A stretch of 64,000 bases of DNA from Aeromonas piscicola (lineage in GTDB: Bacteria; Pseudomonadota; Gammaproteobacteria; Enterobacterales; Aeromonadaceae): positions 752 through 64,751 of the forward strand of contig NZ_CDBL01000032.1 in the NCBI RefSeq assembly GCF_000820005.1, given 5' to 3'. Below, in pieces: positions 24,545-36,397 of this stretch (the stretch's first letter is position 1; each line of letters begins with the position of its first letter). A model generated the notes under the pieces. The model had not been told where the DNA came from. It was given only the letters and a program-made list of their open reading frames with translations, and did not search any database. A program made the position numbers and the translations under genes.

Positions 24545-26686
24545 TTATTCGGCAGTCGGCTCTTCGGCAACGGCCACATCAACAACCGGTGCGGCAGCTT
24601 CGGTCGGTGCATTCGCTTCCTTGATGGAGAGACGCACACGGCCTTGACGATCCACTTCCAGTACCTTCACCTTCACCACGTCACCGATCTTCAGGAAGTC
24701 GGCCACGTTTTGCACGCGTGCATCGGTGATTTGGGAGATGTGTACCAGACCGTCTTTACCCGGCAGGATATTGACGAAAGCACCGAAGTCGGCCAGACGC
24801 ACAACCTTGCCTTCATAGATGCGGTTCACTTCGATCTCGGCGGTGATGGCCTCGATGCGACGAATGGCTTCCATGGCGGCTTCGTTGGCAACGGCGGAGA
24901 TGCGGACGGTGCCGTCATCATCCAGCTCGATGTTGGTGCCTGTCTCTTCGGTCAGGGCACGGATCACGGAACCGCCCTTGCCGATGACATCCTTGATCTT
25001 CTCGGGATTGATCTTGATGGTGTGGATGCGCGGGGCGAAATCGGAGATCTCGCTACGCGGCGCCTGGATGGCTTCGTCCATTACCTTCAGGATGTGCAGG
25101 CGAGCGCCACGGGCTTGCTTGAGGGCAATCTCCATGATCTCTTTGGTGATGCCTTCGATCTTGATGTCCATCTGCAGCGCAGTGATACCTTGGGTAGTAC
25201 CGGCCACCTTGAAGTCCATGTCGCCCAGGTGATCTTCGTCACCCAGGATATCGGACAGCACGACGAAACCTTCTTCTTCCTTCACCAGACCCATGGCGAT
25301 ACCGGCAACGGAGGCCTTGATCGGCACACCCGCGTCCATTAGCGCCAGGGAGGAACCACAGACGGAGGCCATGGAGGAGGAACCGTTGGATTCGGTGATT
25401 TCAGACACCACGCGCACCACGTACGGGAACTCCGCGGCGCTCGGCATCACGGCAGCAACGCCGCGCTTGGCCAGACGACCGTGACCGATTTCACGACGCT
25501 TGGGGCTACCCATCATGCCGGTTTCACCGACGCAATACGGCGGGAAGTTGTAGTGCAGCATGAAGCGGTCGGCGCGATGGCCAGCCAGCTCGTCGATGTT
25601 CTGGGCGTCACGCTCGGTACCCAGGGTCGCAACGACGATTGCCTGCGTCTCGCCACGGGTGAACAGGGCAGAGCCGTGAGCGCGGGGCAGGATGCCGGTA
25701 CCGACGGACAGGGCACGGATCATTTCCGGATCGCGACCATCGATGCGCGGCTCGCCACGGACCACACGGCCACGAACGATGCGGCTTTCCAGGCTGTGGA
25801 ACTCTTCGCCAATCTTCTTGGCATCGTCTTCCACGCCGGCGGCGATCACTTGCTCAACCACACGCTGCTTGATGGCACCGATGGCGGCGTAACGCACTGC
25901 CTTCTCGGTGATGCGGTAGGCTTCACCCAGCTCGGCGGTCGCCAGCTCGGCAATCTTGGCCTTGAGCGCTTCGTTGGTCGCAGGCGGGGTCCAATCCCAC
26001 GGCTGGGTACCCACGTCGGCGGCGAATTCGTTGATGGCGTTGATCACGACTTGCATCTGCTCGTGGCCATACACCACGGCGCCCAGCATCACTTCTTCAG
26101 ACAGGATGGCCGCTTCGGATTCCACCATCAGTACCGCGTTGGCGGTACCGGCAACCACCAGGTCCAGATCGCTCTGGGGCAGTTCGGCGGTGGTCGGGTT
26201 CAGCACATACTGACCGTTCATGTAACCCACGCGGGCAGCCGCAATCGGACCGCCGAACGGGATGCCGGAGATAGCCAGTGCAGCAGAGGCACCGATCATG
26301 GCAACTATGTCCGGGGAAACCAGCGGGTTCACGGACATGACGGTGGCAACCACCTGAACCTCATTGAGGAAGCCTTCCGGGAACAGCGGACGAATAGGAC
26401 GGTCGATCAGGCGGGAGGTGAGGGTTTCGCCTTCGCTCGGACGGCCTTCACGACGGAAGAAACCACCCGGGATACGACCAGCAGCATAGGTACGCTCCTG
26501 GTAGTTGACGGTCAGCGGGAAGAAATCGCGACCGTGATCGGCCTCTTTCTTGCCGACTACGGTCACAAATACGCAGGTATCGTCCATGCTGACCATTACG
26601 GCCGCAGTGGCTTGACGGGCCATCACACCGGTTTCCAGAGTGACGGTGTGTTGACCGTACTGGAATGACTTTACAATAGGATTCAC
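24545..26686 (-). CDS. pnp: Polynucleotide phosphorylase
   Basis: 713 aa. 3'-5' phosphorolytic exoribonuclease and degradosome component. The start is the GTG at 26686 ([20 protein letters not shown]), with AAGGA 8 bases upstream; it aligns with E. coli Pnp (MLNPIV...), whereas the frame up to 26767 does not. Two RNase PH domains ([42 protein letters not shown]), then KH ([22 protein letters not shown]) and S1 ([28 protein letters not shown]) domains. Downstream of rpsO as in E. coli. Confidence 0.97.
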   Translation of the reverse strand: MNPIVKSFQYGQHTVTLETGVMARQATAAVMVSMDDTCVFVTVVGKKEADHGRDFFPLTVNYQERTYAAGRIPGGFFRREGRPSEGETLTSRLIDRPIRPLFPEGFLNEVQVVATVMSVNPLVSPDIVAMIGASAALAISGIPFGGPIAAARVGYMNGQYVLNPTTAELPQSDLDLVVAGTANAVLMVESEAAILSEEVMLGAVVYGHEQMQVVINAINEFAADVGTQPWDWTPPATNEALKAKIAELATAELGEAYRITEKAVRYAAIGAIKQRVVEQVIAAGVEDDAKKIGEEFHSLESRIVRGRVVRGEPRIDGRDPEMIRALSVGTGILPRAHGSALFTRGETQAIVVATLGTERDAQNIDELAGHRADRFMLHYNFPPYCVGETGMMGSPKRREIGHGRLAKRGVAAVMPSAAEFPYVVRVVSEITESNGSSSMASVCGSSLALMDAGVPIKASVAGIAMGLVKEEEGFVVLSDILGDEDHLGDMDFKVAGTTQGITALQMDIKIEGITKEIMEIALKQARGARLHILKVMDEAIQAPRSEISDFAPRIHTIKINPEKIKDVIGKGGSVIRALTEETGTNIELDDDGTVRISAVANEAAMEAIRRIEAITAEIEVNRIYEGKVVRLADFGAFVNILPGKDGLVHISQITDARVQNVADFLKIGDVVKVKVLEVDRQGRVRLSIKEANAPTEAAAPVVDVAVAEEPTAE

Positions 26687-26804
26687 GTGAATTTCCTTTT
26701 TACAATTTGGCTCTTTAAATTCGCGTGCAAGTATACTTGATTCGAACCAAAAGGTAAGCAGTGACACAAATTCTGTGAAGCTGGCAACAGCCTGACGCGC
26801 AATA

Positions 26805-26834
26805 AAAAAGGGGAACCCTGAGGTTCCCCTTTTT
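26805..26834 (-). terminator. Terminator between rpsO and pnp
   Basis: 13-bp stem AAAAAGGGGAACC/GGTTCCCCTTTTT with CTGA loop, just after the rpsO stop. Pnp is then expressed by read-through or its own promoter. Confidence 0.92.
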
Positions 26835-26853
26835 CGCGAAATCTGATGGTCGA

Positions 26854-27123
26854 TTAACGACGCAGACCCAGCTTGGCGATCAGAGCAGCATAACGCTGAA
26901 CATCTTTACGCTTCAGGTAGTCCAGCAGCTTGCGACGCTGGGAAACCATGCGCAGCAGACCACGACGACCGTGGTGATCTTTAGCGTGCTCTTTGAAGTG
27001 ACCTTGCAGATGGTTGATCTGGGCAGTCAGCAGGGCAACCTGCACTTCGGGGGAGCCAGTGTCGTTGGCGCAACGAGCGTTGTCAGCAACGATGGAAGCT
27101 TTGATCTCAGCATTTAGAGACAT
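26854..27123 (-). CDS. rpsO: Ribosomal protein S15
   Basis: 89 aa, the usual S15 length. Primary binder of 16S rRNA in the 30S platform. The signature block [43 protein letters not shown] is intact. Flanked by truB upstream and, after a terminator, pnp downstream. Confidence 0.98.
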
Positions 27124-27252
27124 GGTATTACTCCAAGTAGAGTGTTTAAAGGTTCACAGCCAATCTCTAATTCAGCCGTGAAATGAGGGCGGTATCATAA
27201 TCGTCCCCGTCACTTTTCGCAACGGGAAAGACGCCCTGATACCGCCTGAGGA

Positions 27253-28212
27253 TCACTCCTCGTCGTGATCGTCGTGGTAGCGCACCAGACGCTTGGGGGC
27301 AACCCGCCCTTCGTCGTCGATCTCGCCCACCCCGATGAACTCACGCTCAGGCCCGACCGTCATGCGGACCTGGCCGCTTTGCGGCGCCCCGGCAACCTGC
27401 ACGGCCTGACCCTGGTTCACATAGGCGGCCACCGCCGCCAGCATGTTCACCTCGGGCAGCGCGGCCACGGCGGTATCCATCGGCAGCAACAAGGGGTCGA
27501 GCTGTTCCCGTGGCGGGATACTCTCGGCCTTCGCCTGTTCGAAGATGCACTCGAGCTGTTCCAGAGTCAGCATCCGCTCATAGGGATAGCTCGCCACCTG
27601 GGTGCGGCGCAGCTGGGTGACGTGAGCGCCACAGCCCAGCACTTCGCCCAGATCGTCCACCAGGGAGCGAATGTAGGTGCCTTTGCTGCAGTGCACCTCC
27701 AGCTTGACCTCATCCCCTTCAAAACTGATGAGCTTGAGCTCGAACACAGTGATGGGGCGGGCTTCCCGCTCGATCTCTATGCCTTCACGGGCATATTCGT
27801 AGAGCGGGCGACCGTTGTGCTTGAGGGCGGAGTACATGGACGGCACCTGCATGATGGGGCCACGGAACTGGTCCAGCGACTCGATCAGGGTACCCAGGGC
27901 CACGTTCACCGGACGGGTGGATACCACCTCGCCGTCGGAGTCGCTGGTGTTGGTGCGCTCGCCCAGCTTGGCGGTCACCTCATAGCGCTTGTCCGCTTCC
28001 AGCAGATACTGGGAGAACTTGGTGGCCTCGCCGAGACAGATCGGCAGCATGCCGGTCGCCAGCGGATCCAGGGCACCGGTGTGACCGGCCTTGGCGGCGT
28101 TGTAGATACGCTTGACCTTCTGCAACACATCGTTGGAGGTCAGACCGGTCGGCTTGTCCAGCAGCAGGATGCCGTGTACGTCACGACCCTTGAAACGGCG
28201 TCTACGAGACAT
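27253..28212 (-). CDS. truB: tRNA pseudouridine-55 synthase
   Basis: 319 aa from the ATG at 28212 ([21 protein letters not shown]), as in E. coli; the longer frame overlaps rbfA. Makes pseudouridine 55 in the T-loop of tRNAs. The catalytic Asp is in [14 protein letters not shown]. The PUA-like C-terminal domain ends in an acidic tail (DDHDEE). The start is one base past the rbfA stop and has little Shine-Dalgarno, pointing to coupled translation. Confidence 0.97.
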   Translation of the reverse strand: MSRRRRFKGRDVHGILLLDKPTGLTSNDVLQKVKRIYNAAKAGHTGALDPLATGMLPICLGEATKFSQYLLEADKRYEVTAKLGERTNTSDSDGEVVSTRPVNVALGTLIESLDQFRGPIMQVPSMYSALKHNGRPLYEYAREGIEIEREARPITVFELKLISFEGDEVKLEVHCSKGTYIRSLVDDLGEVLGCGAHVTQLRRTQVASYPYERMLTLEQLECIFEQAKAESIPPREQLDPLLLPMDTAVAALPEVNMLAAVAAYVNQGQAVQVAGAPQSGQVRMTVGPEREFIGVGEIDDEGRVAPKRLVRYHDDHDEE

Positions 28213-28213
28213 C

Positions 28214-28645
28214 TCAGGCTTTATCCTCTGTATCATCCGGTGCGGCTTCGTCTTCTTCACGGCCGGCTTCGGCCATGCGACGCTTGTCGTCACGCACTGT
28301 GTTGGACACCAGGTTGGAGATGCGCATCCCCTCGACCAGGGTCTGGTCGTAGTAGAAGCGCAGCTCGGGCACCACCCGCAGGCGCATGGCGCTGCCGAGC
28401 AGGCTGCGGATGTAGCCGGCCGCTTCGGTCAGGCCCTTGAGCCCTTCCGCGATGCGCTCGGCATCGATATCCAGCTGCAAGAAGGTGACATAAACCTTGG
28501 CATAGTTGAGGTCCTTGGACACTTCCACGTCCGAGACGGTTACCATGCCGATGCGCGGGTCCTTGACCTCACGCTGCAAGATCAGCGCGATTTCACGCTG
28601 GATCTGCTGGCCGACCCTGTTGGTCCGGCTGAATTCTCTGGCCAT
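28214..28645 (-). CDS. rbfA: Ribosome-binding factor A
   Basis: 143 aa. Late 16S/30S maturation and cold-adaptation factor. Begins [53 protein letters not shown], the typical RbfA KH-like core, and ends in an acidic tail. Lies between infB and truB as in most gammaproteobacteria. Confidence 0.97.
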   Translation of the reverse strand: MAREFSRTNRVGQQIQREIALILQREVKDPRIGMVTVSDVEVSKDLNYAKVYVTFLQLDIDAERIAEGLKGLTEAAGYIRSLLGSAMRLRVVPELRFYYDQTLVEGMRISNLVSNTVRDDKRRMAEAGREEDEAAPDDTEDKA

Positions 28646-28700
28646 ATTCTATCCTGCGATAAAAGGGGGCCGCGGCCCCCTATTTTGTCTAACTCTCGGC

Positions 28701-31397
28701 TTACAGAGTCCGTTGAATTTCAATGGTCTCGTAAACTTCGATCTGGTCGCCTTCGCGTACGTCGTTGTAGTTCTTGACCGCGATACCACACTCGTAACCG
28801 TTGCGGACTTCGTTGACGTCATCCTTGAAGCGGCGCAGGGATTCCAGCTCGCCTTCATAGATAACCACGTTGTCACGCAGAACACGGATACGGTTGGAGC
28901 GCTTGACCACACCTTCGGTAACCATACAGCCGGCAACGGCGCCGAACTTGGGTGACTTGAAGACGCTACGCACTTCAGCCAGACCGATGATCTCCTGACG
29001 ATACTCAGGAGCCAGCTTGCCGCTCATGGCCTGCTTCACTTCGTCGATCAAATCATAGATGACGGAGTAGTAACGCAGATCCAGGCTCTCGGACTCGATG
29101 ACCTTGCGCGCAGATGCGTCGGCACGGACGTTGAAGCCCACCAGGATGGCGCTGGAAGCCGCGGCCAGGGTCGCGTCGGTTTCGGTGATACCACCAACGC
29201 CGGAACCCACGATCTTGACCTTGACTTCGTCGGTAGAGAGCTGAACCAGCGCATCGCAGATGGCTTGCACCGAACCCTGTACGTCGGCCTTGATCACCAC
29301 GTTCACTTCGGACACTTCGCCCTCGGTCATGTTGGCGAACATGTTTTCCAGCTTGGCCTTCTGCTGGCGAGCCAGCTTGACGTCGCGGAACTTGCCCTGA
29401 CGATAGAGCGCCACTTCACGGGCCTTCTTCTCGTCACGTACAACGGTGGCTTCATCACCGGCAGACGGCACCCCGGACAGACCCAGGATTTCCACCGGCA
29501 GGGACGGACCCGCTTCCTTGATTTCACGACCCAGTTCGTCACGCATGGCACGGATACGACCGTATTCCAGACCACACAGTACGATGTCGCCCTGGCGCAG
29601 AGTCCCTTCTTGTACCAGCACGGTGGCAACCGGACCACGACCCTTGTCCAGGAAGGATTCGATCACGACGCCGCTGGCCATGCCATCGACAACCGCTTTC
29701 AATTCCAGCACTTCGGACTGGATCAGGATGGCTTCCAGCAGGTCGTCGATGCCTTCACCAGACTTGGCGGAGACGTGAACGAACTGGCTGTCGCCACCCC
29801 AGTCTTCGGACATGACGTTGTAACGGGCCAGCTCGGTCTTGACGCGATCCGGATCCGCTTCAGGCTTGTCGATCTTGTTGACCGCAACCACGATGGGCAC
29901 TTCGGCCGCCTTGGCGTGCTGGATAGCTTCGATGGTCTGCGGCATAACGCCGTCATCGGCAGCAACAACCAGAACGACGATATCGGTCGACTTGGCACCA
30001 CGAGCACGCATGGAAGTAAAGGCCGCGTGACCCGGGGTATCCAGGAAGGTGATCATGCCACTGTCGGTTTCGACGTGGTAAGCACCGATATGCTGGGTGA
30101 TACCACCGGCTTCGCCAGCAGCTACCTTGGCTTTACGGATGTAGTCGAGCAGCGAGGTCTTGCCGTGGTCGACGTGACCCATGATGGTCACAACAGGTGC
30201 GCGCGGCTTGGCTTCGGAGGTCTCGTCACGATCGGACAGTACCGCCTCTTCCAGCTCGTTCTCACGGCGCAGCACAACCTTGTGACCCATCTCTTCGGCG
30301 ACCAGCTGGGCTGTCTCCTGATCGATCACCTGGTTGATGGTTGCCATGGCGCCCATCTTCATCATCGCCTTGATGACTTCCACACCCTTGACGGCCATCT
30401 TGTTGGCCAGTTCGGCCACTGTGATGGTTTCGCCGATGACGACGTCACGGTTAACCACGGCAGCAGGCTTGTTGAAGCCGTGCTTCATGGCATTTGGCAT
30501 GGCCACCTTGCCGCGCTTGCCTTTACGGGCACGCGGGTTGCGGGAGTCGCGATCATCTTCACGACGACCGGCCTTTTTCGGCGCCTTGACGGCGGCGGCG
30601 GCGGTACGACGGCTGGTCTCTTCTTTCCGGTCCAACTCGTCTTCTGCGGCTTGCGCATGCTTGTTGGTGGTCAGATGATAGTCACTGCTCTCTTTGGCGC
30701 GAGCAGCTTCTTCTTCAGCCCAGCGAGGGCCGTTTTGTTCCGCCATGACGCGAGCCTCTTCGGCTTTCTTGGCGGCGAGTTCTTCTGCTTTTTGCAAAGC
30801 TGTTTGATCCTGTTGGCGCTTCAGTTCTTCTGCTTCGCGCTTGGCCATCTTTTCTGCCTCTTGCTGAGCTGTGCTACTGGCTGCTTTGGCGGGCTGTGGA
30901 GCCTGTCGAGCCTTTGATTGTGCCTCGATCCGCGCCTTTTCCTCAGCTTCACGACGAGCCTGCTCAGCCTCACGGCGAGCCTTCTCTTCAGCATCGAGAC
31001 GAACCTTGTTTTCGGCCTCGCTACGAGCTTTTTCTTCTGCTTCCAAACGCGCTGTTTCCTCGGCTTCCGCCTGGCGCTGTTCATCTTCCAGCGCCGAGCG
31101 TCTTACGTAGGTGCGAGATTTACGCACTTCAACCTGCACTTCCTTGTTCTTGCCGCCAGTCCCCTGAACACTGATGGTGCTCTTGGTCTTGCGCTGCAAG
31201 GTCATGCGGGCAGGTGCGGTGACCTCGTCACCTCCATGCTGTTTCTTCAGATGGGTCAGCAGAGTCTGTTTCTCAGACTCACTGACCATGTCGTCGGCCT
31301 TGCTCTTGCTGATACCGGCATCGACAAACTGCTGGAGAAGACGATCAACCGGTGTGTCGATGTCAGTGGCAAGTTGTTTGACTGATACTTCTGCCAT
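28701..31397 (-). CDS. infB: Translation initiation factor IF-2
   Basis: 898 aa. GTPase that brings fMet-tRNA to the 30S subunit. The N-terminus ([24 protein letters not shown]) is followed by a long charged A/E/K/R coiled region (about 100-270). The G domain has [18 protein letters not shown] and NKIDKPEAD; domains II-IV follow. An in-frame alternative start (IF2-beta type) may exist, as in E. coli, but was not pinned down. Follows nusA by 20 bases. Confidence 0.98.
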   Translation of the reverse strand: MAEVSVKQLATDIDTPVDRLLQQFVDAGISKSKADDMVSESEKQTLLTHLKKQHGGDEVTAPARMTLQRKTKSTISVQGTGGKNKEVQVEVRKSRTYVRRSALEDEQRQAEAEETARLEAEEKARSEAENKVRLDAEEKARREAEQARREAEEKARIEAQSKARQAPQPAKAASSTAQQEAEKMAKREAEELKRQQDQTALQKAEELAAKKAEEARVMAEQNGPRWAEEEAARAKESSDYHLTTNKHAQAAEDELDRKEETSRRTAAAAVKAPKKAGRREDDRDSRNPRARKGKRGKVAMPNAMKHGFNKPAAVVNRDVVIGETITVAELANKMAVKGVEVIKAMMKMGAMATINQVIDQETAQLVAEEMGHKVVLRRENELEEAVLSDRDETSEAKPRAPVVTIMGHVDHGKTSLLDYIRKAKVAAGEAGGITQHIGAYHVETDSGMITFLDTPGHAAFTSMRARGAKSTDIVVLVVAADDGVMPQTIEAIQHAKAAEVPIVVAVNKIDKPEADPDRVKTELARYNVMSEDWGGDSQFVHVSAKSGEGIDDLLEAILIQSEVLELKAVVDGMASGVVIESFLDKGRGPVATVLVQEGTLRQGDIVLCGLEYGRIRAMRDELGREIKEAGPSLPVEILGLSGVPSAGDEATVVRDEKKAREVALYRQGKFRDVKLARQQKAKLENMFANMTEGEVSEVNVVIKADVQGSVQAICDALVQLSTDEVKVKIVGSGVGGITETDATLAAASSAILVGFNVRADASARKVIESESLDLRYYSVIYDLIDEVKQAMSGKLAPEYRQEIIGLAEVRSVFKSPKFGAVAGCMVTEGVVKRSNRIRVLRDNVVIYEGELESLRRFKDDVNEVRNGYECGIAVKNYNDVREGDQIEVYETIEIQRTL

Positions 31398-31417
31398 TCA
31401 TTTTCCTCCGTTTGATC

Positions 31418-32920
31418 TTACTCAGACTGCTCTTCTCCGAACCAACAGATATTACGAGCAGCCATAATCAGCTCACCGGCTTTCTCTGCCGTCAGCTCTT
31501 CAATATCAGCAAGGTCATCGATGCCTTGCTCTGCCAAATCTTCCAGGGTACCGATACCGCGAGCGGCCAGGGCATACGCCATGTCACGGCCAAGGCCGTT
31601 CAGATTGAGCAGATCTTCGGAAGGTTCTACACCTTCAAAGGATTCTTCTTTGGCCAAAGCCTTGGTGGTCAGCGCATTTTTGGCACGCTGGCGCAGCTCT
31701 TCAACCATGTCTTCGTCCAGACCATCGATGGCCAGCAGCTCGTTGACCGGTACAAAGGCAATCTCTTCCAGGGTAGAGAAGCCTTCTTCCATCAGCAGAC
31801 CGGCGAAATCGTCATCGATATCGAGGGTGCTGGTGAACAGGGTCAGGATGCGGTCGTTCTCGGCCTGGTGCTTGGCACGCATGTCCTCAACGGTCATGAC
31901 GTTCAGCTCCCAACCTGTCAGCTGGGATGCCAGACGCACGTTCTGACCGTTGCGACCAATGGCCTGGGCCAGGTTGGCGGCTTCCACGGCGATATCCATG
32001 GTGTGGTTGTCTTCATCCACGATTATGGAGGCCACATCAGCGGGCGCCATGGCATTGATCACGTACTGGGCGGGGTTGTCATCGTACAGCACTATGTCGG
32101 CACGCTCACCGCTCAGCTCGGCGGAGACGGCTTGCACACGGGCACCGCGCATGCCGATACAGGCACCGATCGGGTCGATACGACGATCGTTGGTCTTCAC
32201 CGCGATCTTGGCGCGTGAGCCCGGGTCACGGGCGGCGCCCATGATTTCGATCATCTCTTCACCGATTTCCGGTACTTCGATGCGGAACAGCTCTTTCAGG
32301 AAGTCCGGGCTGGAGCGGCTGACGAACAGCTGAGAACCACGGGCTTCGGGACGCACGGCGTAGAGCAGGCCACGGATGCGGTCACCCGGACGGAAAGTCT
32401 CGCGCGGCAGCATGTCGTCACGGAAGATCACGGCCTCGGCATTGCTGCCCAGATCCAGGATCACGTTGTCACGGTTACTCTTCTTGACCACACCGCTGAT
32501 GATGGTGCCTTCCTTGTCCTTGAACTGGTCAACAACTTGGGAACGCTCGGCTTCGCGCACTTTCTGCACGATAACCTGTTTGGCGGTCTGGGTGGTGATA
32601 CGGTCGAAGGTCACAGAGTCAATCTGGTCTTCTACATAGTCACCGAGCTGGATCTCGGGCTGCTCGATCTGAGCGGCTTCGAGGGTGATTTCACCGTACG
32701 GGTTCTCCATTGCAGCCTGATCGGCCACAACAACCCAGCGACGATAGGTATCGTAGTCACCGGTCTTGCGATCGATTTCGACCCGAACTTCAATCTCGCC
32801 TTCATATTTTTTCTTGGTCGCAGTCGCCAGCGCGGTCTCCAGAGCCTGGAAAATTTTCTCGCGGGGCACAGCTTTCTCGTTGGATACTGCGTCAACGACC
32901 AGCAAAATCTCTTTATTCAT
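31418..32920 (-). CDS. nusA: Transcription termination/antitermination factor NusA
   Basis: 500 aa (E. coli 495). Binds RNA polymerase and modulates pausing, termination and rRNA antitermination. NTD ([28 protein letters not shown]), S1 region ([16 protein letters not shown]), two KH domains ([36 protein letters not shown]) and two acidic C-terminal helix-hairpin repeats are visible. Second gene after rimP. Confidence 0.98.
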   Translation of the reverse strand: MNKEILLVVDAVSNEKAVPREKIFQALETALATATKKKYEGEIEVRVEIDRKTGDYDTYRRWVVVADQAAMENPYGEITLEAAQIEQPEIQLGDYVEDQIDSVTFDRITTQTAKQVIVQKVREAERSQVVDQFKDKEGTIISGVVKKSNRDNVILDLGSNAEAVIFRDDMLPRETFRPGDRIRGLLYAVRPEARGSQLFVSRSSPDFLKELFRIEVPEIGEEMIEIMGAARDPGSRAKIAVKTNDRRIDPIGACIGMRGARVQAVSAELSGERADIVLYDDNPAQYVINAMAPADVASIIVDEDNHTMDIAVEAANLAQAIGRNGQNVRLASQLTGWELNVMTVEDMRAKHQAENDRILTLFTSTLDIDDDFAGLLMEEGFSTLEEIAFVPVNELLAIDGLDEDMVEELRQRAKNALTTKALAKEESFEGVEPSEDLLNLNGLGRDMAYALAARGIGTLEDLAEQGIDDLADIEELTAEKAGELIMAARNICWFGEEQSE

Positions 32921-32934
32921 ATCCGATAGCCTCG

Positions 32935-33393
32935 TTAACCAAAGTTCGGCACTATGTTCGCTTTTTGGATATTGGTGAAAGCCAACACGTCGTCCTTACC
33001 ATCTACTGTCAGGGTGATCATGTCGCCTTGCACAGCTTTGATTACGCCTTTGAACTTGCGGCGGTTATTTGTTGCCATCCGCAGCTGCACCGCCGCCTCT
33101 TGGCCAACGTATTTTTCGAACTGGGCAACCTTGAACAGCGGACGATCCAGACCAGGGGAGGATACTTCCAGGAAGTATTCTTCTGTGATGGGATCCTCGA
33201 CATCCATGATGGCGCCAACCTGATGGCTGACTTCAGCACAGTTTTCGACAGTCACACCATTCTCGCTGTCGATAAAGACACGCAAAGTGGAGTGGTTACC
33301 CGCGCGGATAAACTCAATACCCCAAAGTTCAAAACCCAAGGCAACGACCGGAGCCTCGAGCAGATCGGTCAAACGTTGTTCCAACGTAGCCAA
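32935..33393 (-). CDS. rimP: Ribosome maturation factor RimP
   Basis: 152 aa (E. coli 150). 30S assembly factor. The start is taken as the TTG at 33393: it gives (M)[27 protein letters not shown], matching E. coli MSTLEQKL, and lies 5 bases after GGAGGG. A GTG at 33399 abuts that ribosome site and is less likely. Core motif [13 protein letters not shown] and C-terminal SNIQKAN-like ending are intact. First protein gene of the nusA-infB operon, downstream of the initiator tRNA gene. Confidence 0.95.
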   Translation of the reverse strand: MATLEQRLTDLLEAPVVALGFELWGIEFIRAGNHSTLRVFIDSENGVTVENCAEVSHQVGAIMDVEDPITEEYFLEVSSPGLDRPLFKVAQFEKYVGQEAAVQLRMATNNRRKFKGVIKAVQGDMITLTVDGKDDVLAFTNIQKANIVPNFG

Positions 33394-33465
33394 AGTCACC
33401 CTCCGAAAAACAAAAAAAGGGCATAAAGCCCAGATAGAGATCGATTCAGAGTAAATCGCACATAA

Positions 33466-33494
33466 CAAAAAGCCCCGATGTCAAATCGGGGCTT
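33466..33494 (-). terminator. Terminator after the initiator tRNA gene
   Basis: 10-bp stem AAGCCCCGAT/ATCGGGGCTT with a 5-base loop; on the minus strand TTTTTG follows. It separates tRNA-fMet from rimP, with read-through likely supplying the operon. Confidence 0.88.
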
Positions 33495-33559
33495 GGCGCT
33501 TTACCCTGATTGTCGCCTCGCAGCGACCGCCTTCCTGAGCGTAGGAAATGCGTGAAATT

Positions 33560-33636
<77 letters not shown>

Positions 33637-33652
33637 TCCGAAATCGTGCGAG

Positions 33653-33681
33653 ATTATAGCCAGTTCATTCTCTTCACACAA
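33653..33681 (-). promoter_or_regulatory. Promoter of the initiator tRNA gene
   Basis: On the minus strand TTGTGT (33676-33681), a 17-base spacer and a perfect TATAAT (33653-33658) end about 17 bases before the tRNA 5' end. The -10 lies inside one arm of an 11-bp inverted repeat (TTATAGCCAGT, 33654-33664; ACTGGCTATAA, 33687-33697). Confidence 0.75.
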
Positions 33682-33728
33682 GACTGACTGGCTATAATAT
33701 ACCCGGTTGCCCGAGCTCACTACTTAAT

Positions 33729-33813
33729 TGGTGCCGTGGGCGGGACTCGAACCCGCACACCCTAGAGCACTACCCCCTCAAGATAGCGTGTCTACCAATT
33801 CCACCACCACGGC
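33729..33813 (-). tRNA. leuU: tRNA-Leu (GAG)
   Basis: 85-nt type II tRNA with a long variable arm. Begins GCCGTGGTGGTGGAATTGG, anticodon loop CTTGAGG (GAG), T-loop GGTTCGAGTCC, encoded CCA end. Sits between secG and the initiator tRNA gene, as leuU does in E. coli. Confidence 0.95.
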
Positions 33814-33822
33814 AAAACTCAC

Positions 33823-34149
33823 TTATTCGGGAACGTCAGTGTCTTTCTTTACTGGCGCTTTGGTCTGCTCAACCTGTTGGGTTTGTTGCAGATTTTCCCA
33901 TTCACTACCCTGTTTTACCTTGTTACTGGACATAGAGCCAAGCACCAAGCTAATCAGAAAGAACAGAGTAGCCAAAATTGCTGTTGTTCGGGTCAGGAAA
34001 CTGCCTGAACCACCGGAGCCGAATACGGTATTCGATGCCCCTGCGCCGAAGGAGGCGCCCATGTCAGCCCCTTTACCTTGCTGAATCATCACCAGACCAA
34101 TCAGAGCCAGTGAAACCAGCAGATAAACGACTAAAAGAATTTCGTACAT
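33823..34149 (-). CDS. secG: Preprotein translocase subunit SecG
   Basis: 108 aa (E. coli 110). Two-span inner-membrane subunit of SecYEG: first span MYEILLVVYLLVSLALIGLVMIQQGKGADMGASFGAGAS, second span TAILATLFFLISLVLG. The polar C-tail is rich in Q, K and D. Starts directly after the tpiA stop with no gap. Confidence 0.96.
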   Translation of the reverse strand: MYEILLVVYLLVSLALIGLVMIQQGKGADMGASFGAGASNTVFGSGGSGSFLTRTTAILATLFFLISLVLGSMSSNKVKQGSEWENLQQTQQVEQTKAPVKKDTDVPE

Positions 34150-34914
34150 TTAACTTGCACCCTTTGCCGCTTCAACAATTCCTAAAAACGTCTTGTCATC
34201 GAGACTCGCTCCACCAATCAGGCCGCCATCTATGTCGGGCTGGGCAAACAAATCTCTCGCATTGGTCGGCGTCACGCTCCCACCATAGATGATTCTAACT
34301 TTCTCACCTATTACCGGAGTATCCTCCGCCAAGCGACCACGTATAAAGGAATGAACCTCTTGTGCCTGCTCGGGTGTGGCGCATTTACCTGTACCTACAG
34401 CCCAAATCGGCTCGTAGGCGATGATAGCATTATCGAAAGCCATCGCGCCATTTTTCTCTATGACGATATCCAGCTCTTCGGCGATCACCTCGAAGGCTCT
34501 TCTCGCCTGCCTCGCTGCGCCCGATTCACCCAAACAGAGGATGGGGATCAAGCCTGCCGCTCTGGCTGCCGCAAACTTCTCTGCGACGATAAAGCTGGTC
34601 TCACCAAAGAGACGCCTGCGCTCGGAGTGCCCTACCAGTACGTAACGACACCCTGCCTCAACCAGCATCTGACACGAGACTTCACCCGTGTAAGCGCCAG
34701 TCTGGTGCTGACTCACATTCTGAGCCCCCAACTTCATCACCTTCTGCTCGTTGAGCAGTGCGGCCGTGAAGTCGAGATGCACATGGGATGGACACAAGAC
34801 CACATCTACTCGCTCATCCATGCCTTGCAGGCACTGGCCAGTAAACTGCTCTAACTGCGACCTACTACCGTGTAACTTCCAGTTGGCTGCTACAAACGGC
34901 TTGCGATGTCCCAT
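34150..34914 (-). CDS. tpiA: Triosephosphate isomerase
   Basis: 254 aa (usual 250-255). Interconverts DHAP and glyceraldehyde-3-phosphate. The ATG at 34914 (MGHRKPFVAANWKLHGS) has GGGAG upstream; the longer frame to 34971 adds an unrelated tail. Catalytic residues are in NWK, VGHSERR and the active-site signature AYEPIWAVGTG. In E. coli tpiA is elsewhere; here it is inserted between glmM and secG, as in several other gammaproteobacteria. Confidence 0.97.
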   Translation of the reverse strand: MGHRKPFVAANWKLHGSRSQLEQFTGQCLQGMDERVDVVLCPSHVHLDFTAALLNEQKVMKLGAQNVSQHQTGAYTGEVSCQMLVEAGCRYVLVGHSERRRLFGETSFIVAEKFAAARAAGLIPILCLGESGAARQARRAFEVIAEELDIVIEKNGAMAFDNAIIAYEPIWAVGTGKCATPEQAQEVHSFIRGRLAEDTPVIGEKVRIIYGGSVTPTNARDLFAQPDIDGGLIGGASLDDKTFLGIVEAAKGAS

Positions 34915-35015
34915 CGGCAACTCCCTTGCGAAAGCGGGGCTGATAATATCCAGAGGATTGTCAGCTGACAAGCGCTATTTTTGAATTTTCGAATCGTTTG
35001 AACAAGATACAACCA

Positions 35016-35040
35016 GGGCGGCTAAAAAGCCGCCCCTTTT
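35016..35040. terminator. Hairpin between glmM and tpiA
   Basis: 7-bp stem GGGCGGC/GCCGCCC with a TAAAAA loop. A T-run (TTTTG) follows on the + side; on the minus strand the flank is only weakly T-rich, so termination of glmM may be partial. Confidence 0.55.
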
Positions 35041-35045
35041 GTTCA

Positions 35046-36380
35046 TTAAAACGCCGATTCGACCTGTTGAGCGATGCGTTGTGCCATGTCACGCACCTGC
35101 TGCTCATGCTCACCTTCCACCATGACCCGGATCAGGGGTTCGGTGCCGGATTTGCGCAGCAGGACGCGGCCACGGCCAGCCAGCTCCTGTTCCACCTTGG
35201 CCACTTCCTGGTTGACGGCATCAGCCGCCAGCGGATCCTTGCCCTCGGCAAAACGGACGTTCACCAGCACCTGCGGGAACTTGCTCATGCCGGAACGCAG
35301 CTTGGCCAGCGGCATCTCGGCGGTGCAGATGGCCATCAGCACCTGCAGGGCGGCAACGATACCGTCCCCGGTAGTGGTCTGATCCAGGCAGATGATGTGA
35401 CCGGAGTTTTCACCCCCGATACGCCAGCCCTTCTCATTCATCATCTCCAGCACGTAGCGGTCACCCACCTTGGCACGGGCGAACGGGATGCCCAGGGTCT
35501 GCAGCGCCAGCTCCAGGCCCATATTGGCCATCAGGGTACCGACCACACCGCCCTTGAGGCGGCCGTTGCGCAGTGCATCACGGGCGATGATGTAGAGGAT
35601 CTCGTCACCGTCGATGATGTAACCCGTGTGGTCCACCATCACCAGGCGATCGCCGTCACCGTCGAAGGCCACGCCCAGATCCGCCTTGCACTCCAGCACC
35701 TTGGCAGCCAGGGCTTCGGGAGCGGTAGAGCCGACACCATCGTTGATGTTGAGGCCATCCGGGCTGCAACCAATGGCTATCACCTCGGCGCCCAGCTCGC
35801 GGAAGACGGAGGGGGCTATGTGATAGGTAGCGCCATTGCCGCAGTCAACCACCATCTTCAGCCCTTCCAGGCTCAGATGGGAGGGGAAGGTGCTCTTGCA
35901 GAACTCGATATAGCGACCCGCCGCATCCTCGATGCGCACGGCTTTGCCCAAATCGGCAGACTCGACGCACTTGATCTCGTGATCCAGCTCGGCCTCGATG
36001 GCCATCTCGACCTCGTCAGGCAGCTTGGTGCCATCGGCGGAGAAGAACTTGATGCCGTTGTCATAGTAAGGGTTGTGGGAGGCGCTGATGACGATGCCGG
36101 CCTCGGCACGGAAGGTGCGGGTCAGATAGGCAACGGCCGGGGTGGGCATGGGGCCCATCAGTATGGCCTTGAGCCCGGCGGCGGAGAGACCGGCTTCCAG
36201 CGCGGATTCCAGCATGTAACCGGAGATGCGGGTATCCTTGCCGATCAGCACTTTACGGGTGCCCTTCTTGGAGAGCACCTTGCCTGCGGCCCAACCCAGC
36301 TTCATCACGAAATCAGGGGTGATCGGGAATTCGCCAACCTTGCCGCGGACACCATCGGTGCCAAAATACTTTCTTGCCAT
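35046..36380 (-). CDS. glmM: Phosphoglucosamine mutase
   Basis: 444 aa (E. coli 445). Converts glucosamine-6-P to glucosamine-1-P for peptidoglycan and LPS precursors. The phosphoserine is S101 in [14 protein letters not shown], metal loop [11 protein letters not shown], substrate loop GGENSGH and C-terminal phosphate-binding [14 protein letters not shown]. Follows folP by 17 bases. Confidence 0.98.
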   Translation of the reverse strand: MARKYFGTDGVRGKVGEFPITPDFVMKLGWAAGKVLSKKGTRKVLIGKDTRISGYMLESALEAGLSAAGLKAILMGPMPTPAVAYLTRTFRAEAGIVISASHNPYYDNGIKFFSADGTKLPDEVEMAIEAELDHEIKCVESADLGKAVRIEDAAGRYIEFCKSTFPSHLSLEGLKMVVDCGNGATYHIAPSVFRELGAEVIAIGCSPDGLNINDGVGSTAPEALAAKVLECKADLGVAFDGDGDRLVMVDHTGYIIDGDEILYIIARDALRNGRLKGGVVGTLMANMGLELALQTLGIPFARAKVGDRYVLEMMNEKGWRIGGENSGHIICLDQTTTGDGIVAALQVLMAICTAEMPLAKLRSGMSKFPQVLVNVRFAEGKDPLAADAVNQEVAKVEQELAGRGRVLLRKSGTEPLIRVMVEGEHEQQVRDMAQRIAQQVESAF

Positions 36381-36397
36381 TGTCTGTTCTCGTTTTT

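Noticed and set aside
25481..26668. 395-aa + strand ORF antisense to pnp; likewise 29265-30917 (infB), 27265-28440 (truB), 34998-36617 (glmM), 49011-50234 (binding protein)
   Set aside because: All mirror well-identified genes and carry no recognisable domain.
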